Below, piece by piece: positions 8,331 to 16,709 of a stretch of DNA of 64,000 nucleotides. The notes under the pieces are model-generated. The model did not search any database. It was given only the letters and a program-made list of their open reading frames with translations, and had not been told where the DNA came from. Each line of letters opens with the position of its first letter. Within the stretch, counting starts at the first letter, position 1. A program made the position numbers and the translations under genes. The DNA lies in NCBI GenBank assembly GCA_016932995.1, contig JAFGBU010000022.1, forward strand, positions 39,591 to 103,590, given 5' to 3'. This stretch comes from Desulfovibrionaceae bacterium. Its GTDB lineage: Bacteria > Desulfobacterota > Desulfovibrionia > Desulfovibrionales > Desulfovibrionaceae.

Positions 8331-10257
8331 AGCCCGTTCCTCCGCGTTTGAATGGTTCACCGGCCGCGGCCAGTATCAGGTCCGCGGCGGCCTCAAGGCC
8401 CGTGAGCCCCGGATCCTCGCCGTCGCGGGCGCGGATGTTGACCGCCCCGGCCTCGACTTCCCTGTCGCCGACAATCAGCATGTAGGGAATCTTCTCCAGC
8501 TGGGCCTCCCGGACCTTGTAGCCCAGCTTCTCGTTGCGCGTGTCCGCCTCGGCGCGAATGCCCTTTTCCCGCAGAAAAAGCAACACCTTTTCCGCGAAAT
8601 CGTTCTGGGCGTCGGTGACCGTGAGCACCCGGGCCTGGGTCGGCGCGAGCCAGACCGGAAAGGCCCCGGCGAAGTGTTCGATCAGGACGCCCATGAACCG
8701 CTCGATCGAGCCGAGGACGACCCTGTGAAGCATTACCGGCCGGCGCCTCCCGCCATCCTCGCCGACATATACCAAGTCAAAGCGCTCTGGCAAGGTAAAA
8801 TCACATTGGATCGTGGCGCACTGCCAGCGCCTGTCCAGGGCGTCCTTGATCACGATGTCGATCTTGGGCCCGTAGAACGCGCCGTCGCCCTGGTTCACCC
8901 CAAAGCCCAGGCCCATGGAGTCCAGGGCCTTCATCAGCGCGGCCGTGGCCCGCTCCCAGTCCTGGTCCGAGCCGATGGACTTCTCCGGCCGGGTGCTGAT
9001 CTCGGCCTCGAACTCGAAGCCGAAGATGTCCATGACGTCGCGCACGAAGTTGACCACCCCGATGATCTCGTCCTGGAGCTGGTCCGGCCGGCAGATGATG
9101 TGGGCGTCGTCCTGGGTGAACGAGCGCACCCTGAGCAGGCCGTGCAGGACCCCGGACTTCTCGTGCCGGTGCACCACGCCCAGCTCGAAGAAGCGCAGCG
9201 GCAGGTCGCGGTAGCTGCGGATGCGCGTCTTGTATATGAGCATGTGGGCCAGGCAGTTCATGGGCTTGATCCCGTAGGCCTGGCCGTCCACCTCGGTGAA
9301 GTACATGTTCTCGCGGTAGTTGTCGTAGTGGCCGGAGCGCTCCCAGAGGTCGCGCCTGAGGATCAACGGGCCCTGCACGAACTGGTAGCCGCGCCGCAGG
9401 TGCTCCTTGCGCTCGAAGTCCTCGATGATCGCCCGGATCAGCGCGCCCTTGGGGTGCCAGAAGACCAGGCCCCCGCCGGCCTCCTCGTGGAAGCTGAACA
9501 GGTCGAGCTGGGAGCCGAGCTTGCGGTGGTCCCTCTTCCTGGCCTCCTCCAGGCGGCGCAGGTACCGGTCCTGGTCCTTGGCCGAGGCCCAGGCCGTGCC
9601 GTAGATGCGCTGGAGCTGCCTGTTGCGCTCGTCGCCCCGCCAGTAGGCCCCGGCCACGGACAGCAGCTTGAAGGCCTTGATCAGGCCGGTGCGCGGCAGG
9701 TGCGGCCCGCGGCAGAGGTCCGAGAACTCCCCGTGGGTGTAGACCGAGACCCGGTCCTGGCCCAGGTCGTCGATGAGCTCGACCTTGTAGTTCTCGCCCT
9801 GGTCCTTGAAGAACCTGCGGGCCTCGGCGCTGGACATCTCTTGCCTTGAAAAGGCCTTGTCCGCGCCGATGCTCTTGTGCATCTCGGCCTCTATGGCCGC
9901 CAGGTCCTCGGGGGTGAAGGGCCGCTCGAAGTCGAAATCGTAGTAGAACCCGTTCTCGATGGACGGGCCGATGGCCACCTGGGCCCCGGGAAAGAGCTTC
10001 TTGACCGCCTCGGCCATGACGTGGGCCGCGCTGTGGCGGATGGTCGAAAGGCCCTCGGGCGAGTCCGCGAACACCGGCTCGAGCTCGGCGCAGTCCGCGG
10101 GCAGGGGCGCGCCCAGGTCCAGGAGCGCGCCGCCGCAGCGGCAGAGCGCCGCGTTCTTGAACTGCTTCTTGGACAGCGCCCGTTCAAGGGCCTGGCCGCA
10201 CGAAGCGTCCTGATCCACCTGCACCTGTTGTCCGGCCACCATAACCTGCACGGCCAC
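8308..10257 (-). CDS. thrS: Threonyl-tRNA synthetase
   Basis: Class II synthetase of 649 residues with the full bacterial architecture: N-terminal TGS/ubiquitin-like domain, the editing domain with [11 protein letters not shown] (HxxxH) near residue 75, the catalytic core with [12 protein letters not shown] (zinc cysteine) and motif 2 [16 protein letters not shown], and the C-terminal anticodon-binding domain ([17 protein letters not shown]). The listed GTG start has a GGGAG only 2 bases away; the second in-frame GTG, two codons later at 10251, has better spacing and may be the true start. First gene of the operon; its last 23 nt are shared with infC. Confidence 0.97.
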   Translation of the reverse strand: MAVQVMVAGQQVQVDQDASCGQALERALSKKQFKNAALCRCGGALLDLGAPLPADCAELEPVFADSPEGLSTIRHSAAHVMAEAVKKLFPGAQVAIGPSIENGFYYDFDFERPFTPEDLAAIEAEMHKSIGADKAFSRQEMSSAEARRFFKDQGENYKVELIDDLGQDRVSVYTHGEFSDLCRGPHLPRTGLIKAFKLLSVAGAYWRGDERNRQLQRIYGTAWASAKDQDRYLRRLEEARKRDHRKLGSQLDLFSFHEEAGGGLVFWHPKGALIRAIIEDFERKEHLRRGYQFVQGPLILRRDLWERSGHYDNYRENMYFTEVDGQAYGIKPMNCLAHMLIYKTRIRSYRDLPLRFFELGVVHRHEKSGVLHGLLRVRSFTQDDAHIICRPDQLQDEIIGVVNFVRDVMDIFGFEFEAEISTRPEKSIGSDQDWERATAALMKALDSMGLGFGVNQGDGAFYGPKIDIVIKDALDRRWQCATIQCDFTLPERFDLVYVGEDGGRRRPVMLHRVVLGSIERFMGVLIEHFAGAFPVWLAPTQARVLTVTDAQNDFAEKVLLFLREKGIRAEADTRNEKLGYKVREAQLEKIPYMLIVGDREVEAGAVNIRARDGEDPGLTGLEAAADLILAAAGEPFKRGGTGYSFSTTR

Positions 10258-10313
10258 GTCTCCCGGGCTCGACCCGGAACCGGCCGCCGAGGCCGTCCGG
10301 GATCGAGAAATGA

Positions 10314-10335
10314 AAGGGAGGCCGGGGCCTCCCTT
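10314..10335 (-). terminator. Hairpin between tRNA-Val and thrS
   Basis: A 10-bp perfect inverted repeat AAGGGAGGCC / GGCCTCCCTT with a 2-nt centre, followed on the minus strand by TTTCATTTC. It lies just 3' of tRNA-Val and about 57 nt before thrS, so it could end the tRNA transcript or attenuate read-through into thrS. Confidence 0.6.
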
Positions 10336-10348
10336 CCGCGTTCGAATA

Positions 10349-10423
10349 TGGTAGGCGCGAGGAGATTTGAACTCCTGACCCCTTGCGCGTCAAGCAAGTG
10401 CTCTCCCCCTGAGCTACGCGCCT
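10349..10423 (-). tRNA. tRNA-Val (anticodon GAC)
   Basis: 75-nt cloverleaf with acceptor pairs AGGCGCG/CGCGCCT, encoded CCA, anticodon stem CTTGC/GCAAG around loop TTGACGC giving anticodon GAC, and T-arm AGGAG-TTCAAAT-CTCCT. It reads Val codon GUC. Confidence 0.95.
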
Positions 10424-10431
10424 CCCGACCT

Positions 10432-10576
10432 TAACAGAATGTTGAAAAAGTCCGTCCTGCACTTTTTCAACTCGATTCGGCGAAACCGCGGTTTCGCCGA
10501 ATCTCCGCAATCATTGGCTTCCAATGATTCCGGGCGCGCCGTCCCGGCGCGCGGAGGTTGTTGATAAACAACCTCC
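10432..10576 (+). repeat. Hairpin-rich intergenic repeat, long copy (copy 1)
   Basis: Five hairpins follow one another within 145 bp: 10441-10471 (11-bp arms GTTGAAAAAGT/ACTTTTTCAAC), 10474-10503 (a perfect 30-bp palindrome), 10509-10529 (9-bp arms), 10534-10552 (7-bp arms GCGCGCC/GGCGCGC) and 10553-10576 (10-bp arms GGAGGTTGTT/AACAACCTCC). The outer parts recur at 28778-28835 and, inverted, at 30210-30264, while the three middle hairpins are absent there. It lies between the 3' end of the HEAT-repeat gene and the 5' end of tRNA-Val and may also act as a terminator. Confidence 0.85.
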
Positions 10577-10614
10577 TAAGGGGAAGGTCTATGTATATGC
10601 CGCCCAAGACGTTG

Positions 10615-11352
10615 TCAAGCGCGCCGGCCATGGTCCGCCGAGGCCTCGGACGCGATCGCCTCCCTTATGATCGAGGCCGCCTCAAGGGCCAGGCCGCCCA
10701 CGGTGGCCGACTCCAGGACGTTGTCCCGGAACAGGGTCAGTCCGGCCGTATCCTCGGCCAGGGCCGTGAGCCCGGCCAGGGCCTCGGGCGCGGCCAAAAG
10801 GCCCAGGGCCCAGGCCGCCAGCCCCCGGTTGGCGGGATCGGACTCGGCCAGCCCGAAATCCATGAGCGGCCTTGCCGCCGGCCGGGCCAGCCCGGGCCAG
10901 GCCTGGGCCAGGCGGCCGACGCCCCAATAGGCCCCGCGCCTGAGCTGGTCGTGGTCCAGATAGTTGCCGTCGCGGCCCTTGGCGGCGTCGATGTAGGAGA
11001 TCAGTATCGAGTGGTACTCCCGGGCCAGGCCCTGGTGCGCGGCCATGGCCGAGGCCATGGACTCGGGCACGCCCCAGCCGAGGTTCCCGGACTCCTCGTT
11101 CATGTGCCACATGAAGTTGCGCATCAAGACCCGGGCCTGCTCCATGGACCCCTCGGCCAGGCGCCGGGCCGTGGGCCCGAACGCGGCCGCGGCCCGCCAG
11201 CGGATGTCCTCGTCCGGATCCAGAAGCAGGGAGAAGAGCGGGCCGGTCAGCTGGTTCGGGGGCCAGTGTTCGAGCTCGGCCAGGCGCTGCGGCCACTCGG
11301 CCGCGGCCAGGACCTCCCGGACCTTGGACTTCAACTCCCGGAAACGGGGCAT
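10615..11352 (-). CDS. HEAT-repeat protein
   Basis: A soluble 245-residue helical protein. Repeated helix pairs such as DPDEDIRWRAAAAFGPTARRL, GAYWGVGRLAQAWPGLA and SDPANRGLAAWALGLLAAPEAL are typical HEAT/armadillo-like units, with no signal peptide, membrane segment or catalytic motif. It resembles HEAT-repeat proteins conserved in Desulfovibrio. It is the last gene of the ferredoxin-headed operon, 34 nt after the TPR gene. HEAT proteins usually act as binding scaffolds; the partner is unknown. Confidence 0.75.
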   Translation of the reverse strand: MPRFRELKSKVREVLAAAEWPQRLAELEHWPPNQLTGPLFSLLLDPDEDIRWRAAAAFGPTARRLAEGSMEQARVLMRNFMWHMNEESGNLGWGVPESMASAMAAHQGLAREYHSILISYIDAAKGRDGNYLDHDQLRRGAYWGVGRLAQAWPGLARPAARPLMDFGLAESDPANRGLAAWALGLLAAPEALAGLTALAEDTAGLTLFRDNVLESATVGGLALEAASIIREAIASEASADHGRRA

Positions 11353-11386
11353 GCCGACTCCCCCGGCCAGGCGGCCGAAAGGATTT

Positions 11387-12013
11387 CTAGAGGTTGTCCT
11401 CTAGCTCCTTGACAACGGCCTCCGGGACCTCGTAGCCGCTCTCCCGGGCCTTTTGCACGCATTCCCCGGCCGAGGCGAAATCGCCCCGCTCCAGGTGGCA
11501 CAGGGCCAGGTTGTTCCAGGCCGGGCCGAACCTGGGCTGTATCTTGAGGCACTTCTCCAGGGTCTCCACGGCCAGGTCCAGCTCGCCCTGGTTGAAATAG
11601 GCGCTGCCCAGGGTGGCCAGGGCCTGGACGAAGTTCGGATCGTACTTGACCGCCTTCTTGAGCGACTTGACGGCCTGCTCCACCTCGCCCTTCTGGAGCT
11701 GGACGAATCCGATGTTGCCCCAGGGCACGGCGAAAAAGGGCCTCTGCTGCGAGGCCAAGAGGTTGTAGTTCAGGCAGCCGTCGAGATCGCCCCGGTGCAT
11801 GGCTATGCCGCCGAGCTGGACATAGGCCTCGGACATCTTGGGAGAGCAGTCCACGGCCTCCAGGAGCTCCCTTTCCGCGGCCATGAAGTCGCGCTTGGAC
11901 AGATAGGCCACGCCCAGGTTGTAGTGGGTGTTGCCGCAACCCGGATTCTGGGCCGACTTGGCCTTGAGGTCCGCGATGTAGTCCTCGATGTCCTCGAACT
12001 TGCGCTCCGCCAT
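11387..12013 (-). CDS. Tetratricopeptide-repeat protein
   Basis: 208 residues forming about five TPR units, for example NTHYNLGVAYLSKRDFMAAERELLEAV, AYVQLGGIAMHRGDLDGCLNY and PAWNNLALCHLERGDFASAGECV, each with the W-LG-Y-A-F-A-P pattern. No signal peptide, so it is probably a cytoplasmic scaffold. Located 15 nt after the 115-residue gene and followed by the HEAT-repeat gene; two helical-repeat scaffolds in one operon suggest an assembly or maturation role shared with the neighbouring Cys-cluster protein and ferredoxin. Confidence 0.85.
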   Translation of the reverse strand: MAERKFEDIEDYIADLKAKSAQNPGCGNTHYNLGVAYLSKRDFMAAERELLEAVDCSPKMSEAYVQLGGIAMHRGDLDGCLNYNLLASQQRPFFAVPWGNIGFVQLQKGEVEQAVKSLKKAVKYDPNFVQALATLGSAYFNQGELDLAVETLEKCLKIQPRFGPAWNNLALCHLERGDFASAGECVQKARESGYEVPEAVVKELEDNL

Positions 12014-12028
12014 GTCTTGTCCTCGCGT

Positions 12029-12376
12029 TTACAATTTCTTGCCGCTCTTTTCCAGAAGCCTGCCGTACCACTGGCAGAACTCGAACACCGGCCTGACCTT
12101 CTCCTTGTTGCCGACCAGAAGCAGGCAGAACTCGGACACGGCCTGCTGGTAGTTCGGATCGGGCTTGCCGCCCCTGTCCTGCATGAACAGCGAGGTCAGC
12201 TGCCGGGAGGTGTGTCCCGTGGCCTCGGTGCGTATGTCTATGGGGTCGTTGGGCAGCTGGAACGGGTCCCAGTTCTGGTAGCCGATCCTGTCCACGAAGC
12301 GCCGCCGCCTGGGCGACAGCTTCTCGTACATGAGCCTCTTCAGCTCCTCGATTTTCTCGGGCGTGGGTTGCGCCAT
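12029..12376 (-). CDS. Conserved protein of unknown function, 115 residues
   Basis: I do not recognise a named domain. The protein is soluble, starts MAQPTPEKIEELKRLMYEKLSPRRRRFVDRIGY, is rich in charged helices and has two tryptophans in short conserved-looking blocks (YQNWDPFQLPNDPID and FEFCQWYGRLLEKSG). It has two cysteines far apart and no obvious cofactor site. The ATG is 3 nt after the stop of the Cys-cluster gene, so the two are almost certainly co-translated. Confidence 0.7.
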   Translation of the reverse strand: MAQPTPEKIEELKRLMYEKLSPRRRRFVDRIGYQNWDPFQLPNDPIDIRTEATGHTSRQLTSLFMQDRGGKPDPNYQQAVSEFCLLLVGNKEKVRPVFEFCQWYGRLLEKSGKKL

Positions 12377-12379
12377 GGG

Positions 12380-13156
12380 CTATCCCCGGCCGCCGCCTTG
12401 GTCTTCGCCGCCCCCGGCCTTGCCGATGGTCACCGAGAACGACTGGCAGGAGGCGCATGCCGAGTCGTCCTGGTCGCAGGACCCGCACTCCGGGGCCGTG
12501 CCCCGCTCCTGAATGATCCCCAGGTAGTCGTCGTCGAACTCGGTCATCAGGGCCATGGACGGGGGCATGAATATCTCGCCCATCTTCTTGTGCTTGGTGT
12601 TCAGGCCGGCCACCAGCTCCCGGCTCAGGGCCAGCAGGCGGTCCTGGATCTTGTCCAGATGCACCGTGGGATACGGCCTGCCCGGCGTAAACCCGGACTT
12701 GGCGCAGGTGTGGGCCCGGCCGCCGAAGGCCGTGGGCACGCCGTAGAGCCGGCAGGTGATGGGCCTGTGCTCGTAGAGGTCGCAGAGCTCGGAGTCGTTC
12801 AAGAGCGGGCAGCGCAGCCTTTCCCGGGCCGCCGTCTTGAGGATTTCCTCGGTGGACCGGCCCTGCTCGCTGGCCTTGTACAGGGAGCGCTTGAACTTGT
12901 AAACCCTGCGGTCGGCCTCGTCGGCCCGCTCCAGGATTGTGCTCCGGGCCAGGCCCTCGAAGGCCTGGTTGAAGCGCCGGTTGAGGTACAGGGCCTCGAT
13001 CAGGGTCAGGTCGAACAGGGCGTAGCAGCAGTCGCAGCAGCCCTTGTCGCAGCGGACCAGGTCGCCCGTCCGGTCCCTTATGGTCCGGAACAGGGCGTCG
13101 GCCTCGGCGGCCAAGGCCTCGTACTTCTTAAAATAGGCGCTGAAATCCAAAGACAT
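12380..13156 (-). CDS. YkgJ-type zinc/iron-chelating cysteine-cluster protein
   Basis: 258 residues with the YkgJ/CxxCxxCC domain: CDKGCCDCC near residue 36 and RCPLLNDSELCDLYEHRPITCRLYGVP in the middle supply the metal ligands. An extra C-terminal pair of motifs, CGSCDQ and CASCQ (residues about 228-245), lies outside the usual domain. The chemistry of YkgJ proteins is not settled; a metal- or Fe-S-binding role is assumed. It follows the ferredoxin gene by 48 nt, which would fit a link to Fe-S cluster or low-potential electron handling. Confidence 0.85.
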   Translation of the reverse strand: MSLDFSAYFKKYEALAAEADALFRTIRDRTGDLVRCDKGCCDCCYALFDLTLIEALYLNRRFNQAFEGLARSTILERADEADRRVYKFKRSLYKASEQGRSTEEILKTAARERLRCPLLNDSELCDLYEHRPITCRLYGVPTAFGGRAHTCAKSGFTPGRPYPTVHLDKIQDRLLALSRELVAGLNTKHKKMGEIFMPPSMALMTEFDDDYLGIIQERGTAPECGSCDQDDSACASCQSFSVTIGKAGGGEDQGGGRG

Positions 13157-13204
13157 GTCCTCTCCCTCAATCCGCCGCGGTCCAGCCCGGCGCGCGACCG
13201 CGGC

Positions 13205-13393
13205 CTACTCCTCCTCCACGGTGATCGCGTCCTGCTCGCAGACCTCCACGCAGGACTCGCAGCCGAGGCACTCCTCCATGTTCACGGGAACGGCCTTGCC
13301 GTTCTGAAGCTCGTAGACCTCGACCGGGCAGACGTCCACGCACTCTCCGTCGCCGACACACTTGTCCGTGTCGACGGTAATCTTGTAACCCAT
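13205..13393 (-). CDS. Ferredoxin, 2-cluster, with Asp in place of the second cysteine (Fd III type)
   Basis: 62 residues. The C-terminal motif CLGCESCVEVC (Cys42, 45, 48, 52) together with the N-terminal motif binds two cubane-type clusters. In the N-terminal motif CVGDGECVDVCP the second cysteine is Asp15 (Asp14 after Met removal). This is the feature of D. africanus ferredoxin III, where the first cluster interconverts between [3Fe-4S] and [4Fe-4S]. ATG follows GGAGG with a 5-nt spacer. A good sigma-70 promoter lies about 80 nt upstream, and the gene heads an operon with the YkgJ-type, 115-residue, TPR and HEAT proteins. Confidence 0.95.
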   Translation of the reverse strand: MGYKITVDTDKCVGDGECVDVCPVEVYELQNGKAVPVNMEECLGCESCVEVCEQDAITVEEE

Positions 13394-13472
13394 GATTTCC
13401 TCCGGGAATAGATTTTTTGCGGCCAAAGGGCCGGCGCCGGGCAAGGAAAGCGAGGCCCAAGCGTAAGGCTTG

Positions 13473-13501
13473 CAGATATATCCCCGCCCCGGCCCTGTCA
13501 A
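13473..13501 (-). promoter_or_regulatory. Sigma-70 promoter for the ferredoxin operon
   Basis: On the minus strand TTGACA (13501-13496), a 17-nt spacer and TATCTG (13478-13473); TATATC at a 15-nt spacing overlaps it. The perfect -35 box in a GC-rich intergenic region makes this a likely strong promoter. Confidence 0.65.
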
Positions 13502-13617
13502 GAAACCCCCGGCCGGGGCGGGGCTTTGGGCCGATGTCTTGAGCTTGCGGTCACGGTCGATTATCATTAATGAATTGGAATCAAGACTGCGGCCGGCAAC
13601 GGCCGGGGAACAGAAAG

Positions 13618-14817
13618 ATGTTCAACCGCGAGGAGCTCGAAAAATACGCCCGGACCCTCTGGTGGGGGCTGACCACGGCCAGGACCCGGGGCTTCTCCGA
13701 GGGCGACCTGGTGCTCATACGCTACGACCTGGACGCCCTGCCCCTGGCCGAGACGGTCTGGAGGATGCTCCTGGACAAGGGCCTGAACCTGGTCCAGCGC
13801 CTGAACTTGACCAGCCCCATGGAGCTGGCCTTTTACTCCAAGTGCGGCCGCAAACAGCTCGAACACGTGCCCGCCGGTGAAAAGGAGCTCTTCGAGAACC
13901 TGAACGGCCTCATATCCCTGATCGCCCCGGCCTCGCTGACCCACCTCTCGGACGTGGACCCCAAGCGCATCGGGATCGCGGCCGTGGCCCGCAAGTTCCT
14001 GCGGGACATCATGGAAAAACGCGAGCAGGCCGGGGTCTTCGGCTGGACCCTGTGCGCCTACCCCACCCCGGCCCTGGCCCAGGCCTCGGGCATGGGCCTC
14101 GATGAATACGCGGCCCAGATCAAGGCGGCCTGCTTCCTGGACCAGGACGACCCGCCGGCCACCTGGCGGGAGGTCTTTGACCAGGCCCGGGCGGTCAAGA
14201 CCTGGCTGAACTCCCTGGCCATCGACACCTTGCGCGTGGAGTCTAAGAGCACCGACCTCTGGGTCGCGCCCGGGGACATGCGCCGCTGGCTGGGGGTCTC
14301 GGGCCACAACATCCCGAGCTTCGAGATATTCCTGTCCCCGGACTGGAGGCGGACCAGGGGCGTGTACTTCGCGAACCAGCCCTCCTACCGCAGCGGCAAC
14401 CTGGTCCGGGGCGTGCGCCTGGAGTTCAGGGAGGGCCGGGTCACGGAGGCCAGGGCCGAGCAGGGCCAGGAGTTCCTGAACAAGCAGATCAAGATGGACC
14501 CCGGCGCCTGCAGGCTGGGCGAGTTCTCGCTCACCGACCGCCGCTTCTCGCGCATAGACGCCTTCATGGCCAACACCCTGTTCGACGAGAACTTCGGCGG
14601 CCGGTTCGGCAACTGCCACGTGGCCTTGGGCGCGTCCTACCCGGACACCTATTCCGGGGACCAGGCCGAGATCACGGCCGAGAGGAAAAAGGAGCTCGGG
14701 TTCAACGACTCGGCCCTGCACTGGGACCTGGTGAACACCGAGCCCAAGGTGGTCACCGCCGCGCTCAAGGGCGGCGGCAGCCTGGTCATCTACAGGGACG
14801 GCGAGTTCCAGCACTGA
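13618..14817 (+). CDS. M29-family aminopeptidase
   Basis: A 399-residue metallo-aminopeptidase of the thermophilic AmpS/AmpT family, which removes N-terminal residues using two metal ions. Family features are the start MFNREELEKYARTLWWGLTTA, and the C-terminal half with FEIFLSPDWRRTRGVYFANQPS, ARAEQGQEFLNKQIKMDPGACRLGEFSL, RFGNCHVALGASYP and SALHWDLV, which carry the conserved Glu, His and Asp ligands. An in-frame ATG at 13570 would add 16 residues but has no ribosome-binding site and does not match the family N-terminus. Its 3' end overlaps the convergent Fe-S gene by 28 nt. Confidence 0.88.
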   Translation: MFNREELEKYARTLWWGLTTARTRGFSEGDLVLIRYDLDALPLAETVWRMLLDKGLNLVQRLNLTSPMELAFYSKCGRKQLEHVPAGEKELFENLNGLISLIAPASLTHLSDVDPKRIGIAAVARKFLRDIMEKREQAGVFGWTLCAYPTPALAQASGMGLDEYAAQIKAACFLDQDDPPATWREVFDQARAVKTWLNSLAIDTLRVESKSTDLWVAPGDMRRWLGVSGHNIPSFEIFLSPDWRRTRGVYFANQPSYRSGNLVRGVRLEFREGRVTEARAEQGQEFLNKQIKMDPGACRLGEFSLTDRRFSRIDAFMANTLFDENFGGRFGNCHVALGASYPDTYSGDQAEITAERKKELGFNDSALHWDLVNTEPKVVTAALKGGGSLVIYRDGEFQH

Positions 14818-16343
14818 ACCCGGCCGGCCGGGGGCTGTTGCCCGGGCCTGGGCCGCAGAAAGGCCGAACGCCCCAAGATCAACGCGGCCAGGGCCGCAAG
14901 GCCCAGGAGAGCGGCCAGGCCCAGGTGGAGCCAGTCCACGACCAGGGCGGCCAGGGGGCTCAGGGACGCGCCGGGCAGGTTCTTGTAGACCCTGAAGGCC
15001 CCGCTGACCACGACGCCGGCCAAGATCAGGCAGCGCGCAAGGCCCCAGGCGCTCAGCGCGTAGTCCCTGCGCCAGTCCCTGAGCCAGCGCACAGCGAGAT
15101 ACGCGGCCAGGCCCAGCAAAACGGCCGCGGCCGCGTAATGCAATTTGTGGGTGAGATAGAAGTCCGCGAGCCAGGAGAGCCCGGGCAGGTCGGCCAGGTA
15201 GTAGCGCTTGAATATGGGCATCTGGGCCAGTCCGGTCACGGCCAGGACCAGGACCAGGGCCTTGTAGAGCGCCGGCGCGAACCCGGCCGGCCGAGGATCA
15301 GTCATCCCGCGCCCCTCCCCGGCCGCTGCGTCCACGACCCGGCCGCTGCGCCTGCGGGCCGGGCCGGACCCGGCCTTGAGCAGCCCGGCCGCGAACCCGG
15401 CCAGCGGGGCTATGACCACGGCCAGGGCCAGGTTGGTTTCGTCGGCCATCATGTCCGGGACCGCGGCCAGGTGCGGCCTGCCCGGGCCGGATTCAACGGC
15501 CCGATCCAGGAGCTCGAAGGGCGCGGGCGAGACGTATAGGGTGTTGGTCCCCCCGTTCTCGGTCTGGCCGTAGATGAAGCCGTCCATGCCCCGGGCCAGG
15601 TCCTGGGCCAGGGCGAGCATCTCCGGCCGGGGCCCGATGGTCTGGACCCCGAAGGGGCAGGCCTCGATGCAGGCCGGGTCGCGGCCCTGGGCCAGGAGCT
15701 GATAGCAGCGGTCGCACTTGAACATGACCCCGTTGCCCGCGAACTTGGGCAGGATGTCCAGATATATCCCGACCCCGGTCTGGCGCTGGGGTATGAGCCA
15801 GGGGCAGACCATTTTGCACTTGGCCCCGCCCAGGCAGATGTCCGGATTGATGCGCACCACGCCGTTCCCCTCCCGGCCGGCCGCGCCCCAGGGGCAGAGG
15901 TTGGCGCAGGGCGGGTTTTGGCAGTGCATGCAGCGCCTGGGGATGTTGATCTCCATGCTCCGGCCCCGGTGCTCGACCGTTGCGGTCTGGATGTACAGCC
16001 AGTTGTAGGGGGTCAGGCGGTCGTCCACGTCCCGGCGGCCGGAGAAGTCCTCGACCTTGACCCGCGAGGGATACATTTCGGGAAAGGGCCTCTTGGGCTC
16101 CGGGAACTTGAAGGCGTTGGACTCCCGGCAGGCCTCGACGCAGGCCCCGCAGCCCACGCACTTGGACAGGTCCAGGACCGTGGCCAACTCCGGGCCAAAC
16201 TGCCCGGCCCGGGCCTCGGCCCGGCCGGGCAGGGCGAGCCCGGCCCAGCCGAGGCCCAGGGCCTTCAGGAAATCGCGCCTGGCCATGCCGGGCCTTTGAG
16301 GCCCGGCGGAGAAATTCTCGGGAACCCCGGTCTCAACAGTCAT
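14790..16343 (-). CDS. Tat-exported four-cluster iron-sulfur protein fused to a cytochrome b-like membrane domain
   Basis: A 517-residue fusion. The Tat signal RRDFLKALGLG (near residue 23) sends the N-terminal half to the periplasm. It is a HybA/FdnH-type ferredoxin with CVGCGACVEAC, CMHCQNPPCANLCP, CLGGAKCKMVCP and CDRC(x11)CIEACP. In the third motif the second cysteine is Gly, so one cluster is probably [3Fe-4S], as in NarH-like subunits. A membrane helix near residue 310 and a C-terminal part with about four helices carry paired histidines (THKLHY, WLHLG) that could ligate b hemes. It could pass periplasmic electrons to the quinone pool. No catalytic subunit is adjacent. The ATG has GGGAGG 7 nt ahead; a longer frame reaches 16454. 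Confidence 0.8.
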   Translation of the reverse strand: MTVETGVPENFSAGPQRPGMARRDFLKALGLGWAGLALPGRAEARAGQFGPELATVLDLSKCVGCGACVEACRESNAFKFPEPKRPFPEMYPSRVKVEDFSGRRDVDDRLTPYNWLYIQTATVEHRGRSMEINIPRRCMHCQNPPCANLCPWGAAGREGNGVVRINPDICLGGAKCKMVCPWLIPQRQTGVGIYLDILPKFAGNGVMFKCDRCYQLLAQGRDPACIEACPFGVQTIGPRPEMLALAQDLARGMDGFIYGQTENGGTNTLYVSPAPFELLDRAVESGPGRPHLAAVPDMMADETNLALAVVIAPLAGFAAGLLKAGSGPARRRSGRVVDAAAGEGRGMTDPRPAGFAPALYKALVLVLAVTGLAQMPIFKRYYLADLPGLSWLADFYLTHKLHYAAAAVLLGLAAYLAVRWLRDWRRDYALSAWGLARCLILAGVVVSGAFRVYKNLPGASLSPLAALVVDWLHLGLAALLGLAALAALILGRSAFLRPRPGQQPPAGRVQCWNSPSL

Positions 16344-16709
16344 GCCCGGCCCTCCCTTTGGACAATAATAACCGATGCACGGTAATAGCGATCCAGAGCA
16401 TAGCACACCTTCCGCCCTTTTCAAGCCCGGGCCGGACCCGAGGCCGGAGCCCATGGCCGGACCATGCCCTGCGGCCGCGGCCTTGGCCGTTTTTTTAGCA
16501 TTGAAATATTTGGTATTTTACCCCCGGCATGGTCTATTTTCTGGACAAAGGTCTGGTTTTGAATTAAACGGGTTCGTGCGTAAGAGCCGCCGTCCGCCGC
16601 CGCACCCGCAACCACGCTCGCCCAGCGGCCCATGCCGCACAGCCCGAGATCGAACCCGGTCCCGGCGCAGGCGATTTTTTAAGGCCGGCTAAAAGCAAAG
16701 GACCGCGAG
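16344..16709. other. Intergenic region upstream of gltA
   Basis: 366 bases between two divergent genes. It contains no convincing reading frame. An AT-rich island at about 16490-16570, including a run of seven T residues after a short GGCC hairpin, is the likely promoter zone for both genes, but I could not fix -35/-10 boxes with confidence. The gltA ribosome-binding site AAAGGA lies at the right end. Confidence 0.5.

Noticed and set aside
10432..10576. Chromosomal attachment site or integrated element remnant beside tRNA-Val
   Set aside because: The repeat recurs at two other loci away from tRNA genes, no integrase gene is near and no tRNA 3' end is duplicated.
16490..16570. Terminator or sRNA in the AT-rich stretch before gltA
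   Set aside because: The hairpin before the T-run is only about 5 bp and no plus-strand gene lies upstream; the evidence is too thin for a call.
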